A stretch of 43,876 nt of DNA. Origin: a virus. How positions within the stretch are numbered: position 1 is the first letter of the stretch; each line of letters starts with the position of its first letter. The notes under the pieces are model-generated. The model made no database searches, was not told the origin of the DNA, and worked only from the letters and a program-made list of their open reading frames with translations. Positions 24,360 through 32,007 of this stretch are shown here, in pieces. The position numbers and the translations under genes were made by a program. Location: positions 1-43,876 of the IMG/VR virus record IMGVR_UViG_3300010396_000025; one strand, given 5' to 3'.

Positions 24360-26767
24360 AGTTCTCGTTATCCATTTTTATTTTTGCCCTGATTGGTCTG
24401 ACCGCCTCGGCCCAGACTTCGTTGAACGTCACCAACTACGGCGCGACTGGTGATGCCGTCCAGTTCTACGTCAACACAGTGAGCAATTCGGTGATCGTGA
24501 ATCCGTCCGGCACGAATGTCTTTTCCAGTGCGGACATCGGCAAGACGATTGAGATATTCGGTGTCGGTAATCCAACAGTCGGTCCGGACACGGTTCTCGG
24601 CTATACGGATATTGGGAACTGGACGCCACTCGGCAGCGATTTGTTTGCAACGATTGTTTCGGTGGACACTACCGGAACAAACATCACTCTGCATAACGAT
24701 GGCTCAGGAACAAATTTGACGGTCGGAATTTATTCCGGGACGCCGGGCCACCTCGCCACGATGACGACGAATTACGTTGGGAAGGTGATGGACATAGTTC
24801 AGGGCCAAGCGGTGGCAATCGTTTACAGCAGTTATGTTCACGATCACCAAGACTTCATCGGCACGGTCACGAATGTTTTGCTGACGACGAATCTTTACGT
24901 CTCGGTGAACACTTCTTTGAATCTCACCAACAAAGCGCCTTCGGCGACCACGAACGCATGGGCAACTCTGGGCACGGATAACACGCTAGCTTTTTCAAAT
25001 ACGGTCATCGCGGCGGCGGCTTATACGAACGTCATCATCAACATTCCAAATGGAAAATATCTCCTGATGCCGCTGGTCAAGGATGGCGTGAACGGAGCTT
25101 TTTACGGTTCCATTTGTCTGAATCGCGGCGGCATGGATTTCAAAGGTGAAAGTCAGTCTGGCACCGTGCTGCTGTCGCGGGGAGCGTGGCAGATTAAAAA
25201 CACCAGCGATGGTTCAGCGTGGAATGGCACGGCGTTTCGCGGATTTCTTTTTCAAATGGTGGCTCCCGTGACCAACAATTATCCAGTCACTTTTGAGAAC
25301 ATGACGTGGGATGGCGGAATAATGCTCGGTAATTTTGGCAGCCGCGATTACCCGGTCAACAAGGTGACGGGCCAAGGCTGGGATGACCAGCACGGGGCTT
25401 ATTTGACCTTTGATTCCACCAGCGCGGGCGGCACGGCGCAGAATACATACTTCACCAACCTGACGGTGATTCACTGGCGCGGAGAGATGTTCAAGAGCAT
25501 TGACGGAAATACGAACGGACACATTCATATTCACAACTGCACTTACACCGATGGCAATGCGACGGCGCTTAACATTTACGGAACGTGGGATGTCTCGACG
25601 AACTACTTCAACAACCTTTTTCAGCTACTCGAATACAACCAACCCTACAGTTCTGGCCAGACGAATTATTTCACACTCAATACCATCACAAATTTGAGCG
25701 CGAATGGAATTTCGTTCAACGGTGGTTCCATCAAAGCATCGAGAACTATAGTGGCCAACAACTCGCTGTGCGACACGAATGGCGATGCGATTTTGTTTAA
25801 CACGGGTGTAGGGGTGAGCGTCATAAGCAACCTGATAAACTGCGCGGCAGCACCGCTGGTTTTTGGAGATGCCGGTGGCGTCGGGAACCTGATTGTCAGT
25901 TCAAACATTCTGATCGCGTTCAACACTTTCACGTCACCTAACGGCACGATTGGCAACTGGTTAACGCTCGGCAGTGGAGACTTGGGAATTGTTGATGGGC
26001 TTACCGTCGTCAGCAATAACTGTCCCGGTGTAACTCAAGTTAATCCGGTTTATCAGCAGGCCGGACTCGTAACGAATGCAGTTTTCCGTTTCAACAATTT
26101 CCCCGATTCAACTCTCGGAACGGTAAATCTGGCCGGTGGCACGCCGCTGATAAACTGGGAAACGAATAACTTCTACACTCCATATGGCATCTGTGGTGAT
26201 TCGGGCGGAACTCCGCAGACTTTCAAATATGGTTCAGGCTTCTCGCCGAACTCTTACGGAGGCTGGAGGATGTTGACCTATGCACCTCTGCAATGTGGCT
26301 ATGATACGACTGGCTACGTTTTTCGTATGGACACAAATCAACCGCTCAATCCTGCTTCCATCATTGTCGCCGACAACACCGGCAACTCGCGTTCGGTTGA
26401 CGTTCTATTCGGGTCGCTCGACTCCAAGCGAGTGACGGTGCCAGCGGATTCAAAAGTCACATTCGACCTGAACCCTGGCAACTACTGGGAGACAAATAGT
26501 TCATTCACGCCTTCGGTTTACCATCTGACGGTGAACAACGGCACCGGCACCGGCGATTACGGTGCGGGGACATCGGTGCCCATCGTCGGCAACACCGGCA
26601 CCGGCTACTGGTCAGCCGATGCGAACATCGCCAATACGGCATTGCAGACGACGACCTACACGATGCCCGCAGCGGACTCCAGCGCAACGTGGAATGACAC
26701 GACACCCGCACCGGCTGGAGGAGTAGTCATACGAGGAACATTCATCGGAAGAATTTCGACGCAATAA
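24356..26767 (+). CDS. Pectate-lyase-fold tail spike with signal peptide, 803 aa
   Basis: After a signal peptide (MKFSLSIFIFALIGLTASAQ), the mature protein starts with LNVTNYGATGDAV, the hallmark opening of pectate_lyase_3/GH28-type right-handed beta-helices. A Thr/Asn-rich helix body has stacked motifs such as ITNLSANGISFNGGSIKAS and a C-terminal beta region. In phage spikes this fold usually degrades or binds surface polysaccharide. No catalytic triad can be set with certainty. It is translationally coupled to the giant fibre, so both likely belong to the adsorption apparatus. The signal peptide is odd for a virion part; a secreted depolymerase is an alternative. Confidence 0.8.
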   Translation: MKFSLSIFIFALIGLTASAQTSLNVTNYGATGDAVQFYVNTVSNSVIVNPSGTNVFSSADIGKTIEIFGVGNPTVGPDTVLGYTDIGNWTPLGSDLFATIVSVDTTGTNITLHNDGSGTNLTVGIYSGTPGHLATMTTNYVGKVMDIVQGQAVAIVYSSYVHDHQDFIGTVTNVLLTTNLYVSVNTSLNLTNKAPSATTNAWATLGTDNTLAFSNTVIAAAAYTNVIINIPNGKYLLMPLVKDGVNGAFYGSICLNRGGMDFKGESQSGTVLLSRGAWQIKNTSDGSAWNGTAFRGFLFQMVAPVTNNYPVTFENMTWDGGIMLGNFGSRDYPVNKVTGQGWDDQHGAYLTFDSTSAGGTAQNTYFTNLTVIHWRGEMFKSIDGNTNGHIHIHNCTYTDGNATALNIYGTWDVSTNYFNNLFQLLEYNQPYSSGQTNYFTLNTITNLSANGISFNGGSIKASRTIVANNSLCDTNGDAILFNTGVGVSVISNLINCAAAPLVFGDAGGVGNLIVSSNILIAFNTFTSPNGTIGNWLTLGSGDLGIVDGLTVVSNNCPGVTQVNPVYQQAGLVTNAVFRFNNFPDSTLGTVNLAGGTPLINWETNNFYTPYGICGDSGGTPQTFKYGSGFSPNSYGGWRMLTYAPLQCGYDTTGYVFRMDTNQPLNPASIIVADNTGNSRSVDVLFGSLDSKRVTVPADSKVTFDLNPGNYWETNSSFTPSVYHLTVNNGTGTGDYGAGTSVPIVGNTGTGYWSADANIANTALQTTTYTMPAADSSATWNDTTPAPAGGVVIRGTFIGRISTQ

Positions 26768-26772
26768 ATTTT

Positions 26773-27042
26773 ATGACGATTCTTAAAAAGAAAAACGGCA
26801 ATGTTTCGCCAACTAAAATTACACTGTTCTGCACGATAGCCGCGACGGCTGCCACCTGCATTATTGCCATGCCGACCGCCCTGGATTATTTCTCAAAAGC
26901 CGCATCTCCATGGACTTCATTGCCAACGAAAATTGACAGCATTCAACATGACGTAAAAATCATCAAAATGGCCATGCCGATGGTTGATTTTTCAGAAGAC
27001 CAAAAGCAAGCAACCAACAAATTTGCCCAAACAAGAAAATGA
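26773..27042 (+). CDS. Small membrane protein, lysis cassette, 89 aa
   Basis: One transmembrane segment (ITLFCTIAATAATCIIAMPTA, about residues 16-37) follows a basic N-terminus (MTILKKKNGN), then a polar helix (DSIQHDVKIIKMAMP). It overlaps the next membrane protein by four bases and starts a cluster of envelope-targeted genes. A holin, antiholin or inner-membrane spanin role is possible; topology and place are all that support it. Confidence 0.6.
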   Translation: MTILKKKNGNVSPTKITLFCTIAATAATCIIAMPTALDYFSKAASPWTSLPTKIDSIQHDVKIIKMAMPMVDFSEDQKQATNKFAQTRK

Positions 27043-27299
27043 AAACATCAACTCAAAAATGGATTTACGGGCTTGGCGCGGCGGCTATCAGCGGCGGCAG
27101 CAGCTCCGTTGTGAGCGGATTGACCAGCATGGGGATTGCGCCGGATAAGTTCAACATGAACAGCACGTCCGGGATGATCCATCTGTTTGCAATGATGCTC
27201 GCCAATTTTGCAATCAGTGGATTTTTGGGGACAATGCTTTATCTGAAACAGTCTCCGCTGCCACCAGAAGATTCCAACAACAATCCGCCCAAGCCATGA
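27039..27299 (+). CDS. Holin-like two-TM protein, 86 aa
   Basis: Two membrane segments, at about residues 8-30 (Gly/Ser-rich, IYGLGAAAISGGSSSVVSGL) and 47-68 (MIHLFAMMLANFAISGFLGT), flank a short loop. A Pro/Asn-rich polar tail (KQSPLPPEDSNNNPPKP) follows. The size and two-TM layout fit a class II-like holin that would open the inner membrane at lysis. Overlaps both neighbours by ATGA. Confidence 0.6.
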   Translation: MKTSTQKWIYGLGAAAISGGSSSVVSGLTSMGIAPDKFNMNSTSGMIHLFAMMLANFAISGFLGTMLYLKQSPLPPEDSNNNPPKP

Positions 27300-27487
27300 A
27301 CAAATCCATTCTCATCGCCTTGGCCATGATGGCTGCTTCTTCGACTGGCTGCACTGTCCTGTCCTATGACCGCGCCATGCCGTCGCTGACCTGGTATTGG
27401 AGCCATGATGCCCGCGAGCAACGCGCCGAGCGCAAAGCCGAGAAGCAATGGGAAGAATCCCTTCCGACCAATTCACCCGCAAGATAA
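27296..27487 (+). CDS. Small lipoprotein, spanin-like, 63 aa
   Basis: A signal peptide with lipobox (MNKSILIALAMMAASSTGC) places a lipidated Cys at residue 19. The 45-residue mature part is charged and helical (SHDAREQRAERKAEKQWEES). A short outer-membrane lipoprotein right after a holin-like gene resembles an o-spanin (Rz1-type), although Rz1 proteins are usually Pro-rich. The upstream one-TM protein could be its inner-membrane partner. Function inferred from topology. Confidence 0.6.
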   Translation: MNKSILIALAMMAASSTGCTVLSYDRAMPSLTWYWSHDAREQRAERKAEKQWEESLPTNSPAR

Positions 27488-27504
27488 ACAAACAACAAAA
27501 CACC

Positions 27505-28101
27505 ATGAAAAATAAATCAATGTTAAAAGGAGTCTTAATTGTCGTGACCATCGGCCTGATTTGTCATGCCGCTTTTGGTCGGGACATCTCTGTTACAAAT
27601 GTTCCGCCGAATCCTGCGCCGTCTTTATCAAGCGGCTTGCAGCAGATTTACGATTCCATCAACTCAACCAATATCGGCGTCGTAATCGGTGGCGGCCGCG
27701 CCACTACCGGCCAGCGAAACCTGGCCTTCGCCGACCTTCTTTACAGCTTCACACCGAGCGTCGGGGCCGTCATCGGCTACGATTATCTTTGGGCTGGAAA
27801 ATCGCAGGGTCACGCATCGCAGGCCAATCTCGTCAAAGGTGGCATCAACCTACAAGCCGACATTTTGCCGTTCAAGGGATTCGGGCTGACAAATGTTGTC
27901 GTCACACCATTCGGTTCGGCAATGGTGGCGTCCGGCAATGGCACCGTGAGCGAGATTTATGCGGCTGGCGGCAAGATTGCCGTCTATTCAAAGTGGGGAT
28001 TAAAATTCAACCTTGGCGCGATGGTCGAGAAGCGCACTGGCTCCGGCTATTGGGATGCAACTTATCCCTGCGGATTCTTCGCCGTCACGAAGGGATTTTG
28101 A
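27505..28101 (+). CDS. Exported outer-membrane-like protein, 198 aa
   Basis: The start follows a leader AAACAAACAACAAAACACC. A signal peptide (MLKGVLIVVTIGLICHAAFG) is followed by a polar stretch and then a region of alternating strands with Gly turns (IGVVIGGGRATTGQRN, VGAVIGYDYLWAG, GGINLQADILPFKGFG, KFNLGAMVEKRTGSGYW), ending in Phe. Amphipathic strands and a terminal Phe are typical of outer-membrane beta-barrels. A phage might use it to block superinfection or assist lysis; neither is shown. Its TGA overlaps the next ATG. Confidence 0.65.
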   Translation: MKNKSMLKGVLIVVTIGLICHAAFGRDISVTNVPPNPAPSLSSGLQQIYDSINSTNIGVVIGGGRATTGQRNLAFADLLYSFTPSVGAVIGYDYLWAGKSQGHASQANLVKGGINLQADILPFKGFGLTNVVVTPFGSAMVASGNGTVSEIYAAGGKIAVYSKWGLKFNLGAMVEKRTGSGYWDATYPCGFFAVTKGF

Positions 28102-28550
28102 TGAAACCTGGATTTCATCGGGATAAAATCCGCGTCTGGACTGGAGACGGTTTGGATGACGTGATAATTGACCAGTTGGATTATTGTTCCGAAGCAGGCA
28201 TCCTTTACCGGGTGCCTGCTGGGGGAACCACAGACGGCCTTTCTGTTCCGCGAATCGTGCAGAACATAATTCCGGCCTCTGGAAACTCGTCCTGGATGGC
28301 CGGAGTCCTGCACGATTCGGCCTATCGTAATCAGCTCCTCCGCTTCGACGGCCTGGCCTTCGTTCCTGCGCTGCTTAACAGGGCCAAGGCTGACAGTTTG
28401 ATCTTTGAGGCCATGAAAGCCCAGGGAGTCGGATTGATTCGCAGGTGGGTCATTTACGGAGCTTTGCGGGCCTTTGGGAGCAAGGCATGGTTAGATAATA
28501 GGTCTGCTGCCGGAATCCTCCGAAACCAGCTTCGATCATGTAAAAAGTAA
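28101..28550 (+). CDS. DUF1353 family protein, 149 aa
   Basis: Clear DUF1353 features: a VPAGGTTDGLSVPR segment (about residues 33-46), an AGVLHDSAYR motif (about 65-74) and a helix RAKADSLIFEAMKAQGVG followed by a Trp/Tyr-containing end. The family is common in phages near tail and lysis genes; its biochemical role is not settled, and conserved His/Asp suggest an enzyme. Here it closes the lysis-like cassette, where an endolysin would be expected. Its TAA stop lies inside palindrome copy 4. Confidence 0.85.
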   Translation: MKPGFHRDKIRVWTGDGLDDVIIDQLDYCSEAGILYRVPAGGTTDGLSVPRIVQNIIPASGNSSWMAGVLHDSAYRNQLLRFDGLAFVPALLNRAKADSLIFEAMKAQGVGLIRRWVIYGALRAFGSKAWLDNRSAAGILRNQLRSCKK

Positions 28551-28562
28551 CCTTAAAGTTAC
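28547..28562. repeat. 16-bp palindromic element, copy 4 (provides a stop codon)
   Basis: GTAACCTTAAAGTTAC flanked by A and T. Its TAA terminates the DUF1353 gene and it immediately precedes the strong terminator. Confidence 0.95.
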
Positions 28563-28572
28563 TCTTTTCCGC

Positions 28573-28604
28573 AGGCGCACAAAAATAATTTCGTGCGCCT
28601 TTTC
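28573..28604 (+). terminator. Rho-independent terminator after the late operon
   Basis: AGGCGCAC (28573-28580) pairs with GTGCGCCT (28593-28600) around an AT-rich loop and is followed by TTTCC. This eight-bp GC-rich stem plus short T-run marks the end of late (structural and lysis) transcription. Confidence 0.8.
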
Positions 28605-29160
28605 CTTTCAAACATTAGCTGATTCAGTTTCCCAGCAAGATTTTTGAAAATAGTTGTAGACTTACTAGTAAGTCTTTGATAGTCTGTTCTCAGGTAAGGC
28701 GCAGTCGAAGGGCAGTCCAAGAGACCAGCAAGGCTCGCCAGCCAGAAAGCGGAATCCCGGTAAAAGCCCGGCGCAGGTCCAGCGAAAGGAACGAGGAGAG
28801 AGAAGGAAGAAATTTCCGGTTCAGTCCGGTTCTACTTAAAAAAGTATTCCTCCACCAGATAGGCAAAAGCGCAGACTCCCCCAACTGCTACTTACCGAAA
28901 TCGGTTCTGGCCAATTTCCAAACATCCCAATCCACCGACAAGCTCTTTAGAACTAAAGGCACTTCGATGCGAGTCTGAATTAAAGTAGGCACTTTGCAGA
29001 AAGCCGAAAATCAGGTAGCAAGATAAGAAGATGAAGCTCAGTTCCACGATAAGAAAGCCCGGTGGCCAAGGGTCGGTTCAATGCAGCCTTGCGCAATATC
29101 CTTTGCGCAAGTCGGTGACAAGCCCGAAACAATGCAGAGTCAAACCTAGAACGCAAAGCT
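28605..29160 (+). ncRNA. Gene-free region with candidate large structured RNA
   Basis: No reading frame here has protein-like composition. The region is rich in potential helices. GGTAAG-GC-GCAGT (28693-28705) can pair with ACTGC-TA-CTTACC (28884-28896), an 11-pair long-range helix with a 2x2 internal loop. CACCGAC (28933-28939) can pair with GTCGGTG (29111-29117). Local hairpins include TACTT/AAGTA with AAAA loop (28833-28846) and TTGCGCAA/TTGCGCAA (29089-29110 region). CAGACTC (28872-28878) and GAGTCTG (28971-28977) could form a pseudoknot. It starts just after a terminator and a palindromic operator. Large ornate RNAs (GOLLD, ROOL) of similar length occur in phages; I cannot assign this to a known class. 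Confidence 0.45.
28659..28674. promoter_or_regulatory. Palindromic operator GACTTACTAGTAAGTC
   Basis: A perfect 16-bp palindrome, related at 14 and 13 of 16 positions to two sites at the ribbon-helix-helix-like gene (31998 and 32041). It lies between weak promoter-like hexamers TTGTAG and TGATAG spaced 17 bp apart. Binding here would control transcription of the gene-free region. Confidence 0.6.
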
Positions 29161-29436
29161 ATGAAAACTCAAACTGAAATCAATTTAACTACCTTTAAGC
29201 AACGCCTTGCCATGCTTCCGAATCCTCCGGCGGCTCCGGTAAATGGGCGTGGTTTCGTTCGCAAGCTTCTGACTGATGAGTCAGAAGTGGTTGATTATGC
29301 AATCGGTCTAAATAATCCCCACATTGCCTGCGTGTCTGAGCGCAAGGCGATTAATGGTTGCGGTAAGATTGGCTATCCGAAATCAGTCTTTGTTAGCCCT
29401 GAATTTTTTGAATTGTTTCAATTTCCAGTTGCTTGA
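29161..29436 (+). CDS. Hypothetical protein, 91 aa
   Basis: First gene after the gene-free region. The product (MKTQTEINLTTFKQRLAMLP) has a Pro-rich segment (NPPAAPVNGRGF), then mixed alpha/beta sequence (DYAIGLNNPHIACVSERKAI) with two Cys (residues about 59 and 68). No family is recognised. The upstream region lacks a strong Shine-Dalgarno. Confidence 0.55.
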   Translation: MKTQTEINLTTFKQRLAMLPNPPAAPVNGRGFVRKLLTDESEVVDYAIGLNNPHIACVSERKAINGCGKIGYPKSVFVSPEFFELFQFPVA

Positions 29437-29501
29437 ATTTGCGTTCTCAACTGGCGCAGGAAGTTACTAACTGCGTAAACTTTTTTAACCAAAACAAAAT
29501 T

Positions 29502-30068
29502 ATGAACACACCAAATTATTCTTACACGAACCACGGGCACAATCTTGTAATAACTAAAGGAGGCAATGTTATTGCCTCAATTATAGCAGGGAATTTAATG
29601 CTCGAACAGCAGGCCGGAATTGCAATGCAAATTTGCAAATCACTCAACGAACACGCCGCACTCGTGGCCATGGCGGAGGCGGCTTTCCTTCTCGACTTGG
29701 TAACGCCACGCCCAACTGATTCACGGATAGCCAGTGAACGGGTTGACGCGCTGCGCGCAGCCCTCGCCAACCTCGAAGCCATCCGCAACGGAGGTGGAAT
29801 GAATCCGGCTCCCCGCGAACATCTCGGTTTTATCGAAGAATACTACGACTCGCAAACCATGTCGGCCTTTGGCCAATACCTTGGTTCAAGAGTTGTCCAG
29901 GACGCCCCGCAACAGCTCGGAACCGAAGGAAGGCAGATTATTACTCTTTCTGCGCCTCTGGAGCTTAAACGGTCGTTCTCGCGCAATATAACTATTCCTG
30001 CCGGTAAGATTATAGTTCGGGTGGTTTATCCGTTGCAGGGGAAAGAGCTTACTATTAAGTCCAGCTAA
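29502..30068 (+). CDS. Hypothetical protein, 188 aa
   Basis: ATG 29502 follows the leader ACCAAAACAAAATT, so I prefer it to a longer TTG frame from 29433. The N-terminal 55 residues are beta-rich (GHNLVITKGGNVIASIIAGN), the middle is a helix (VDALRAALANLEAIRNGG) typical of phage proteins with an ERVDALR segment, and the C-terminus has strands (NITIPAGKIIVRVVYPLQG). Function unknown. Confidence 0.6.
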   Translation: MNTPNYSYTNHGHNLVITKGGNVIASIIAGNLMLEQQAGIAMQICKSLNEHAALVAMAEAAFLLDLVTPRPTDSRIASERVDALRAALANLEAIRNGGGMNPAPREHLGFIEEYYDSQTMSAFGQYLGSRVVQDAPQQLGTEGRQIITLSAPLELKRSFSRNITIPAGKIIVRVVYPLQGKELTIKSS

Positions 30069-30102
30069 ACCTGTTTCTAAAATCTTCAACTTGCTACTAA
30101 CT

Positions 30103-31191
30103 ATGGTCACCGTGAATCGCAAGCTCGTCATCTGCCGGAAGTGCAAACGCCCAACATTAGAATCGAAGGATGCCTGCGGCTTTTGCGGGCATCCGACCAA
30201 GGCCAAGATGTTCGAGTGCCCGTCATGCGGGAAGTCCCAGCCGTGCCCGACAGGAAAGGAGAACAATTCTTTCCGGTGTGTTCACTGTCGCTCAGCCATG
30301 TGGTTTTCGGATGGCGGAGGCAAAAAGACTGTTCCTGCCAAGGGGAGCGTAGCAGCCACCCCGAAGCTAGTCTCAACGCCTCTTCCAGCCACCAAATCTC
30401 CGGTCAAGGGTAAAACTACCCTTCCGCCATTAAAACGTCCTGTAAACGATTCTACGAAGCCTGTTGAGGTATTAAAGAGTAACCTTAAAGTTACCATTAT
30501 GGACCGGGACGACATGGATATTCCTCCCGGCCAGGTTCGGCGCAGCATCGGAGACGTGTTCATGTGGGACCACTGCGAATATGTCGTGCAGAGGGTTTCC
30601 CCGACTAGCGCGACAGCCGTCTGCATGAATCGAAACCGGCAGACTGTGACCAATAAGTTGACCGGAGAAACAGCCACCTTTGAGAAGTCTGCGCGGGAAA
30701 TCCGCATCAGCTCCTGCTGCGACCGACAGGATATAATCCGCCGTGAAGAAAATTTCCAACCGCAAAAGCCCGGAGCGGTCGGACCAACCAACAAACAATC
30801 CGGCACGAAAGAAAATAGTATGGCAAAAATCAAAGCACCGAAAACAACCCAGGGCACCGTCCTCGACATGATTGTCAAGATGGCCAAGGCTGGTAAATCA
30901 GAAAAGGACATCACCTCGGCGGTCAAGTCGAACTACGGTGGACCGACTCCGAGCGTAGCCTACCTCATTGGCCGTGAATGGCGTCGGGTCAACAAGGTCG
31001 GCCGGCACTTTGCTGTTAAAGGCAAAGCCGTCAAGTCCGCTCCCAAGGCTCCGGCCAAGAAAGCACCTCCGGTGAAGCAGGTGGCCGCAAAAAAGCCGGC
31101 ACCGAAAGCCAAGGTTGTGAAGACAACTCCTCCGCCTCCGCGTGCAGTCGAATCCGAACCGACGCCGGAACAGGAGTCTGCGCCGGAATAA
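30103..31191 (+). CDS. Zinc-ribbon / basic-tail protein, apparent three-part fusion, 362 aa
   Basis: Residues 9-65 hold four CxxC pairs (CRKC, CGFC, CPSC, CVHC), two zinc ribbons. A Pro/Lys linker leads to palindrome copy 5, read as SNLKVT, then a beta-rich middle domain beginning at an internal ATG (30499, MDRDDMDIPPGQV). A second A-rich linker (TNKQSGTKENS) precedes another internal ATG (30820, MAKIKAPKTTQGTV), a helical DNA-binding-like domain and a Lys/Ala/Pro histone-H1-like tail. The junctions look like former intergenic leaders, so separate products are possible. Likely nucleic-acid binding. A strong terminator follows. Confidence 0.65.
   Translation: MVTVNRKLVICRKCKRPTLESKDACGFCGHPTKAKMFECPSCGKSQPCPTGKENNSFRCVHCRSAMWFSDGGGKKTVPAKGSVAATPKLVSTPLPATKSPVKGKTTLPPLKRPVNDSTKPVEVLKSNLKVTIMDRDDMDIPPGQVRRSIGDVFMWDHCEYVVQRVSPTSATAVCMNRNRQTVTNKLTGETATFEKSAREIRISSCCDRQDIIRREENFQPQKPGAVGPTNKQSGTKENSMAKIKAPKTTQGTVLDMIVKMAKAGKSEKDITSAVKSNYGGPTPSVAYLIGREWRRVNKVGRHFAVKGKAVKSAPKAPAKKAPPVKQVAAKKPAPKAKVVKTTPPPPRAVESEPTPEQESAPE
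30479..30494. repeat. 16-bp palindromic element, copy 5 (in frame, coding)
   Basis: GTAACCTTAAAGTTAC flanked by A and C, translated as part of SNLKVT, four bases before the internal ATG 30499. That spacing matches the intergenic copies that precede true starts. Confidence 0.95.
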
Positions 31192-31196
31192 TCATC

Positions 31197-31228
31197 AAAA
31201 GGCTGGCAGAGAAACCTGCCAGCCTTTT
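31197..31228 (+). terminator. Strong rho-independent terminator
   Basis: AAAAGGCTGGCAG and CTGCCAGCCTTTT form a perfect 13-bp stem with the six-base loop AGAAAC (31210-31215). It lies between the zinc-ribbon fusion gene and the glycosyltransferase gene, nine bases before the latter's ATG. Confidence 0.9.
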
Positions 31229-31236
31229 CCGATTCT

Positions 31237-32007
31237 ATGTTTCCAATTTATATCCCAAGCAAAGGCCGCGCAGAATTGAAAGGCGGAACCATAGACACGC
31301 TTGGAGGCTTACCGTTTAAGATTGTTTGTGAGCCTCAAGAATACTCTGCCTATTATGACAGGGTTGGTCCGGCAAGGGTTATTCGGCTGCCTAAAAATAA
31401 TCAAGGACTTGCGTTCTCTCGCCAGTTCATAAAACAGTATTCAACTGATTGCGGAGATGAGTATCATTGGCAGATGGATGACGATATTCGTTCGTTCTTA
31501 TTCCGCAAGAAAGGCGGCCACGAAATCCTTCCTGCGCAGGAAGCCTTGAAACAAGTCGAGCAAGAAGTCCTGCGATATAATAATATCGGCCAGGCAGGGA
31601 TGAATCAAAACTCATGGCCTCCGAACTGCGATAGGCCAATTGTGGTGAATGGATTGCCGGTTCAGTCTTTTTTGGTTAATAATTCAGTGAAAGCTGAATT
31701 TAGGCTTCGCCGCCTTAATGACATGGATTTTACAATGCAGATTCTAAGGGAAGGGTGGTGTAGTCTCATGTTTGATCTTTTGCGGACAAATTGCCCGCCG
31801 ATAGGAACTAATGCCGGTGGGCTTCACGATGTGTATCAGAAAAAAGAAATCCTGCTTGAGTCAATGCGGCAAATTGTAAAAGACAATCCATCAATGTCCA
31901 TTGAACAAGACGAAAAAGGATGGCACCTGAAAAAGAATCGAATCTTTTCAACATTCAAACAGCAGCCAATTCCAGTCAACCTAGAACCATTTAAGCTTAC
32001 TTACTAG
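31237..32007 (+). CDS. GT-A glycosyltransferase, TET-associated (TAGT)-like, copy 1
   Basis: The 256-residue product begins with IYIPSKGRA, then FKIVCEPQEY and an NNQGLAFSRQFI helix, and has the DxD-type metal site in YHWQMDDDIRSF (Asp81-83). Further on are NIGQAGMNQN and LNDMDFTMQILREGWC, which align with the second glycosyltransferase of this genome. These features fit the TAGT family, phage glycosyltransferases proposed to add sugars to hydroxylated bases in phage DNA. Acceptor and sugar are unknown. It starts right after a strong terminator, so it may have its own promoter or rely on readthrough. More AT-rich than its neighbours. Confidence 0.65.
   Translation: MFPIYIPSKGRAELKGGTIDTLGGLPFKIVCEPQEYSAYYDRVGPARVIRLPKNNQGLAFSRQFIKQYSTDCGDEYHWQMDDDIRSFLFRKKGGHEILPAQEALKQVEQEVLRYNNIGQAGMNQNSWPPNCDRPIVVNGLPVQSFLVNNSVKAEFRLRRLNDMDFTMQILREGWCSLMFDLLRTNCPPIGTNAGGLHDVYQKKEILLESMRQIVKDNPSMSIEQDEKGWHLKKNRIFSTFKQQPIPVNLEPFKLTY

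Noticed and set aside
27561-28550. 329-codon + strand frame spanning the outer-membrane-like and DUF1353 genes
   Set aside because: Its first two thirds are a shadow of the signal-peptide gene in another frame, with Arg/His-rich, non-protein-like composition; only the part from 28101 is real.
28676-28978. 100-codon frame in the gene-free region
   Set aside because: Composition is Arg/Ser-rich and unlike proteins, no ribosome-binding site, and the bases fit RNA helices better.
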